NCBI GenBank assembly: GCA_020796225.1 | Contig: CM036767.1 | Location: 22,078,927 to 22,142,926, forward strand | From: Arion vulgaris | Taxonomy: Eukaryota > Mollusca > Gastropoda > Stylommatophora > Arionidae | DNA length: 64,000 nucleotides | Direction: 5' to 3' | Shown: one piece after another, positions 60,022 to 64,000 of the stretch | Position numbering within the stretch: the first letter of the stretch is position 1 | Layout of the letters: each line of letters starts with the position of its first letter | Made by a program: the position numbers and the translations under genes | The notes under the pieces: generated by a model | What the model saw: the letters and a program-made list of their open reading frames with translations, nothing else | What the model was told of the DNA's origin: nothing | Database searches by the model: none

Positions 60022-60475
60022 ATCAACAGCATTTTCATAGCTACTTTGTGTTACCAGACCCAAACATGGACAATGAGCAAAGCGCAGTCGCAAAAATAAC
60101 TACATGTGAAATGCGGTGCCTGCGAAAAGTTACAAACAACACCAGAAAAGACAGTCACCAATATGAGCATAAGAAAGAAAGTTGGCACAGAACCTTGCTT
60201 GAATTACACTGAGAAACAACAAATGAAGCGCTTTGGCCTCTTAATAAGAATGCATCCAAACTCTTCAGTATACAGAGTCTTCTACAACAGAACATCAGGA
60301 GAGAGGAAGACCACGAAAAAAGTGGTTTGATGGCATAGCAGAATACTACCAAAAAACAAAGATAACAATCACCCAAGCCACCAGAACAACGCTAGACAAA
60401 AACATAAAACCACGACACTGGACATCAACCCGGTAATAGTGTAACGACAAAAGAAGAAGAAGAAGAAGTAACAGT
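60022..60475 (+). mobile_element. LINE-C 3' end
   Basis: CAACAGCATTTTCATAGCTAC starts the match to LINE-C; the frame at 60106-60330 encodes TNMSIRKKVGTEPCLNYTEK, RFGLLIRMHPNSSVYRVFYN. A break precedes the RPRKKWFDGI part. Tail GAAGAAGAAGAAGAAG at about 60453. The usual WFGH is RFGL here. Confidence 0.85.
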
Positions 60476-60652
60476 ACTGTGAGGCGACCCTACCCCCGCT
60501 ACAAAGAAGTTGATAAGAGAGACTATAAGATACTTGACATTTAAGAAAAGACTTGAAAGCGTTTACCAGAGACAGGTTCAACTGGAAGCGGGCACTGAAC
60601 ACAGGTCCTCAGACCGGGGAAATTACTCAAGCACCTATCTGACTTAACCCTT

Positions 60653-60787
60653 TCGCTCTTCTGAACCGCTATACTAGCTCACCATATTTCTTTCAACGAC
60701 GCAAAGCCAGTACACTGTCTACCTCCGTACACATTGCAATATAAGTTACGTCCAGAGGTAACAATAAATTGGGTAGTAAAAGGATTA
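60653..60787. mobile_element. M1 element, complete
   Basis: Starts TTAACCCTTTCGCTCTTCTGA and ends GTAGTAAAAGGATTAA, with inverted outer bases; 135 bp. The interior has ACGACGCAAAGCCAGTACACT. Non-coding, MITE-like. Confidence 0.62.
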
Positions 60788-60874
60788 AAAAGTGTCCGGA
60801 TAAAAAGCTGAAACTAGAAAATAATCTCAATGTATATTTCATCAATTTTATCTTTCGAAACTAGCAGAATAGTA

Positions 60875-60875
60875 C

Positions 60876-60914
<39 letters not shown>
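60875..60914. repeat. ATC trinucleotide microsatellite
   Basis: About 13 ATC units. Confidence 0.95.
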
Positions 60915-60968
60915 ATAGACAGTTTCTTTACTTTCAGAACTCTTGCTTGGTTCTCATTGATATAAGAG

Positions 60969-61345
60969 AAGACTGCAGTAAAACTATGTAACAATGGCGA
61001 AACACGTAAGAACACAGTACAGTACTTTTACAGAATACAAAAACAATACACAGTAACGTTTCGACCAAAAGGCCTTTATCAAGCTATATATTCGTGTTTC
61101 CACTTCCAGTTTTTGTTTTTCTTTTATTTCGTTATTTATTTTTAGTCACAGATTTTCAATTTAGGGACGTTGTGAATTTATTGTCCGATTCTGTATGTTG
61201 TGTGGCGTTTAAGAAGTAAATTTCTTGACTTCTGTTGTATCCTTTGCTTGATAACGGCCTTTTAGTCCAAACGTTGATGTATATTGTTTTTGTATTTTGT
61301 AAAACTACAGTACTTTGTTTTTACGTGTTTCGCCATTGTTCCCAT
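60969..61345. mobile_element. FB fold-back element, complete
   Basis: The left arm (60969-61083) runs AGACTGCAGTAAAACTATG to GTTTCGACCAAAAGGCCTTT and ATCAAG. The right arm (61246-61345) is its inverse, GCTTGATAACGGCCTTTTAG to ACGTGTTTCGCCATTG. The 160-bp centre, with TTTAGGGACGTTGTGAATTT, matches that of the split FB at 5222-5960. This is the reference copy. Confidence 0.87.
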
Positions 61346-61486
61346 CTCGAGTTTCACGATTCTTCGACAAATTGCTTTTACTTGTTATTGATCGACTTTT
61401 CTAGTATCTTCCCCTTGGGTCCCATATTATTACAAATAAGATGATAGTCTCGAAGATGGTATAGAAAATCGAATTCTACTTTTATG

Positions 61487-61651
61487 TTTGGATATTATAG
61501 TATACATGTCAACCAGCTGTTTGGATATTATAGTATACATGTCAACCAGCTGTTTGGATATTATAGTATACATGTCAACCAGCTGTTTGGATATTATAGT
61601 ATACATGTCAACCAGCTGTTTGGATATTATAGTATACATGTCAACATGCTG
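61487..61651. repeat. Minisatellite, 33-bp unit, 5 copies
   Basis: Exactly five units with TTTGGATATTATAGTATACA and TGTCAACCAGCTG. Since 33 is divisible by three, both strands show repeat peptides (CLDIIVYMSTS), which are not evidence of a gene. Confidence 0.97.
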
Positions 61652-62160
61652 TTTTGTTGAAGCAATTCAGATTTGATGATTTTAACAAAAATATATTAAA
61701 ACAGCAACAAAAAACTAATGTCTTTATTGCATGTAATAACTCTGTTTAGGGTGGCGTAGTACGGGGGAGGGGTGGAGTATGGCTCTGAGAAATTTAATGG
61801 CCGCATGGCTAGTGTAGTCGTCGAGAGACTGTTATGTTTTGGATTTTTTTCTTTATACCCACGACAGAAAAACAATCCTTGGTCTTACCAGGGAATGGAC
61901 CGAGGTCTCCCAAATGAGAGCCTGCGCACTAATTCATTCGGCCGGATACTCCACTATTTTTTCTTGGAAAAATTCGATCAATTTTCATTAAAGCATTTTG
62001 TGTGAAAAGATGAAAATATGGTCACGTCTTCGTATGTCCTTCTCTAATCTCACACAGTTCCAACAATGTACACAACAATTAATGTAAGTAATAAAAATCA
62101 TTCTTATAGATAAAATGTGTGGAATGTATTTGACTCAATGTTTATTTACGACAACAATTC
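61652..62160. other. Unassigned stretch
   Basis: The 77-codon frame at 61772-62005 has no recognised motif. No repeats seen. Confidence 0.5.
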
Positions 62161-62164
62161 CAGC

Positions 62165-62515
62165 ACTGAATACCAAAAGTTACCAACAACATCAGAAAAG
62201 ACAGAATCGTAAACAGCATAATAAATAAGACAGAACCGTTGCTTGAATTATATTGAGAAACAAAGAATGCAGTAGTTCCTCCACTTATTAAGAATGCAAC
62301 CAAACTCCGCATATACAAAGACTTCTACAACACAACGTCGTGAAAAAAGGCGAGAGAAAGACCACGAAAAGGATGGTTAGATGGCATAGCGCAGAATCTT
62401 GTCAAAAACAACAATAACTATCATTCAAACTACGCAAGACAAAAACAGAAAACCACGACACTGGGCAACAATCTGGTGGCATTGTGACGACAAAAGACGG
62501 AGACGAAGAACCATT
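62165..62515 (+). mobile_element. LINE-C 3' end, decayed
   Basis: AAAAGTTACCAACAACATCAG, TGCTTGAATTATATTGAGAAA, AGAATGCAACCAAACTCCG, GAAAGACCACGAAAAGGATG and AAACCACGACACTGGGCAAC keep LINE-C order without an open frame. The tail is GACGGAGACGAAGAA, a decayed GAA run. Confidence 0.82.
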
Positions 62516-62920
62516 CCAGCTCGTACAACAGATTCAACAATGTCTACATTATAATGTTTACTTTGCAAACAAATCTTGAAGTAAACTCTTACCTTCATAT
62601 CATCGCCGTCAATGAGAGAACTTGTACAATAAGAAACAAGTAAACTATATGGGATATATTTATGTTTATATTTATGATATCTATTAAGTAAAAACTATCA
62701 ACAAATGAATCCAATACTAATTAACGCATACACTAATTAGCTCCCTCTGGAAGGAAAATACCAACAAAACTTCGGTGTAGTTATTTACGTCCACGGTTTA
62801 ACTATTAGCTATCAAAGATGTGCGTGGGCTTTTCCGGCACAATTCGGGAGGGAACATAATAGTAGAGGTTAGTGGGGCCTACTTGACAACCACAAGTTGG
62901 TATGGGCGTTTACAGAAGTG
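62516..62920. other. Unassigned stretch
   Basis: AT-rich; no repeat copy or gene recognised. Confidence 0.5.
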
Positions 62921-63025
62921 ATTGATATGTGACTACATGATTGATATGTGATTACATGATTGATATATGATTACATGATTGATATGTGATTACATGATTG
63001 ATGTGTGATTACATGATTGATATCT
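62921..63025. repeat. Tandem repeat, 19-20-bp unit, about 5 copies
   Basis: ATTGATATGTGATTACATG with small variants (ATTGATATATG, ATTGATGTGTG). Confidence 0.93.
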
Positions 63026-63061
63026 CATATCTACTCTCAAGGTTTCGTACTTAGTGACCCC

Positions 63062-63570
63062 ATGAGTCATCATCATCAAGTAGCTTGTCCCTTCTGGAAC
63101 TTGGCTCCCATGACAGCAGTCCTGAAAAACTCTGTTCTGTGCATGTTGACCGTCGTCAGCAGTAGTCATTCTCAGATCGTCAATGACATCTTGCACCCAT
63201 CGTCTTCTAGGTCTTCCTCTCATTCTTTTTCCAGGCACCCTTCCCTTCAAAATAATCTTATCTAGGCACTCATGTCGTTTGATGTGTCGGAAATATGTAA
63301 TTTACCTTGATGTTATGTTTGAGGATGTTACCTTGATGTTAGCCAACTCTATTCTCTCCTCTCTCTCTTTTCTCTCTCTCTCTCTCTCTGATATCAAGCT
63401 GTTGCAGAACATAATCATTTGTTCCTTTCTCTGTCCATGATATTCTAAGTATTCTTCTGTAGCACTTGCATTAAAAGGCATTAATGATAGTCTCCGTCGT
63501 TTTGTCAATGGTCCATCTCTCACAACCATATGTTGCCAAGAGGGGAAAACGCAGACTTTCTTAAACACTT
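63062..63570 (-). mobile_element. LINE-F 3' half
   Basis: The minus-strand frame at 62990-63250 encodes KGRVPGKRMRGRPRRRWVQD, then VIDDLRMTTADDGQHAQNRV and the CCHGSQVPEGTSYLMM end. The frame at 63302-63568 covers ATYGC-W-type and LEYHGQRKEQMIMFCNSLIS sequence further 5'. A CT run (63370-63392) splits it. ATCATCATCAAGTAGCTTGTC is the tail end. Confidence 0.86.
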
Positions 63571-63684
63571 AATTTGTTGTTCTTATGCCTGTTCTTGATC
63601 TCATTGCTAACCTTAGTTCAAATAATCATCATAATCGTAATGACCAACAATGACTAGCATATGAAAGAAAACTACCACATAACT

Positions 63685-63852
63685 TCCTTGCTTGAATTAC
63701 ATTGAGAAACAGAGAATTAAGTGGTTTGGCCACTTGATAAGAATGCATCCAAACTCCACAGTATACAGAGTCTTCTATAAAAGAACATCAGGAAAGAAGG
63801 CGAGAGGAAGATCACGAGAAAGATGGTTAGATGGCATAGCACAATCCTGTCT
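63685..63852 (+). mobile_element. LINE-C, cut at its 3' side
   Basis: TTGCTTGAATTACATTGAGAA, AATTAAGTGGTTTGGCCACTT, AGAATGCATCCAAACTCCACA and AGAAAGATGGTTAGATGGCAT are LINE-C plus strand. It stops at CACAATCCTGTC, where a minus-strand LINE-C of the other subtype begins. Confidence 0.85.
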
Positions 63853-64000
63853 CTTCTTCTTCTCTTCCAACATTTACTTTTTATCGAAGTGTTGGGGGAC
63901 ACGTAGTGATCTTGTGTGTTCTTGTTTTAAGGCACTTTGTAAGTTGATATTCATGTTCGTAAGGCTGTTCTTGATGCCGTCGCTCCATCTTTGCGTGGTC
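63853..64000 (-). mobile_element. LINE-C (second subtype), runs off the window
   Basis: TCTTCTTCTTCTCTTCCAAC is the tail; ATCGAAGTGTTGGGGGA and GATGCCGTCGCTCCATCTTTG match the reverse complement of 26650-26815. It is very likely inserted into the LINE-C copy on its left; the far side lies outside the window. Confidence 0.85.

Noticed and set aside
61430..61676. Repeat peptides on both strands
   Set aside because: The 33-bp minisatellite is open on both strands because its unit length is a multiple of three and lacks stops.

Overview
This window looks like repeat-dense, non-coding DNA from an invertebrate animal. It is AT-rich, and I recognise no host gene, rRNA, functional tRNA or prokaryotic feature. 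Nearly everything I can identify is a 5'-truncated LINE (non-LTR retrotransposon) tail, a tRNA-derived SINE, a short inverted-repeat DNA element, or a tandem-repeat array. A mollusc, perhaps a gastropod, is my best guess from the style of the LINE tails and SINEs, but this is inference; no single-copy gene confirms it.

All family labels are local to this report and rest on copies compared by eye inside the window. LINEs are A to K plus R; R carries an RNase H domain. SINEs are S1 to S7. FB is a fold-back element, M1 a small TTAACCC-ended element, and R8 an unclassified repeat.

Layout. 1-7 kb: S5 and LINE-F pieces, a LINE-A remnant carrying two minisatellites, S1, an S7 split by a LINE-R tail, LINE-C/G/B tails, an FB element split by LINE-E, and a LINE-F copy. 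7-14 kb: S7, S5, four arrays (37, 14, 25 and 52 bp units), LINE-F, LINE-C and S2. 14-21 kb: S4, LINE-D, a hAT-like element holding S7 and S1, LINE-A copies, three arrays, and S2 holding S3. 21-24 kb: the longest LINE (family D), with a decayed reverse transcriptase. 24-31 kb: S7 copies, arrays of 45, 28 and 69 bp, LINE-C, FB, LINE-B, a 1.1-kb array of 19-bp units and a 1.06-kb array of 53-bp units. 31-40 kb: SINEs, LINE-A/B tails, and LINE-R (reverse transcriptase plus RNase H) inserted into LINE-E. 40-50 kb: S6, S7, LINE-H, a 1.1-kb stretch with no recognised repeat, a doubly interrupted LINE-B, and S2 with an internal 61-bp array. 50-64 kb: a GC-richer unclassified block, many LINE-B/C/F tails, arrays, and two more FB elements.

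The genes do not act as a pathway. The coding traces are dead or partial retrotransposons; the best preserved are LINE-D (21904-24100) and LINE-R (36766-38263), and both have frameshifts. LINE machinery from elsewhere in the genome presumably mobilised the SINEs. The two strongest patterns are nested insertions with readable target-site duplications, and tandem arrays that grew from short stretches inside transposons. I see no evidence of a new multi-gene system.
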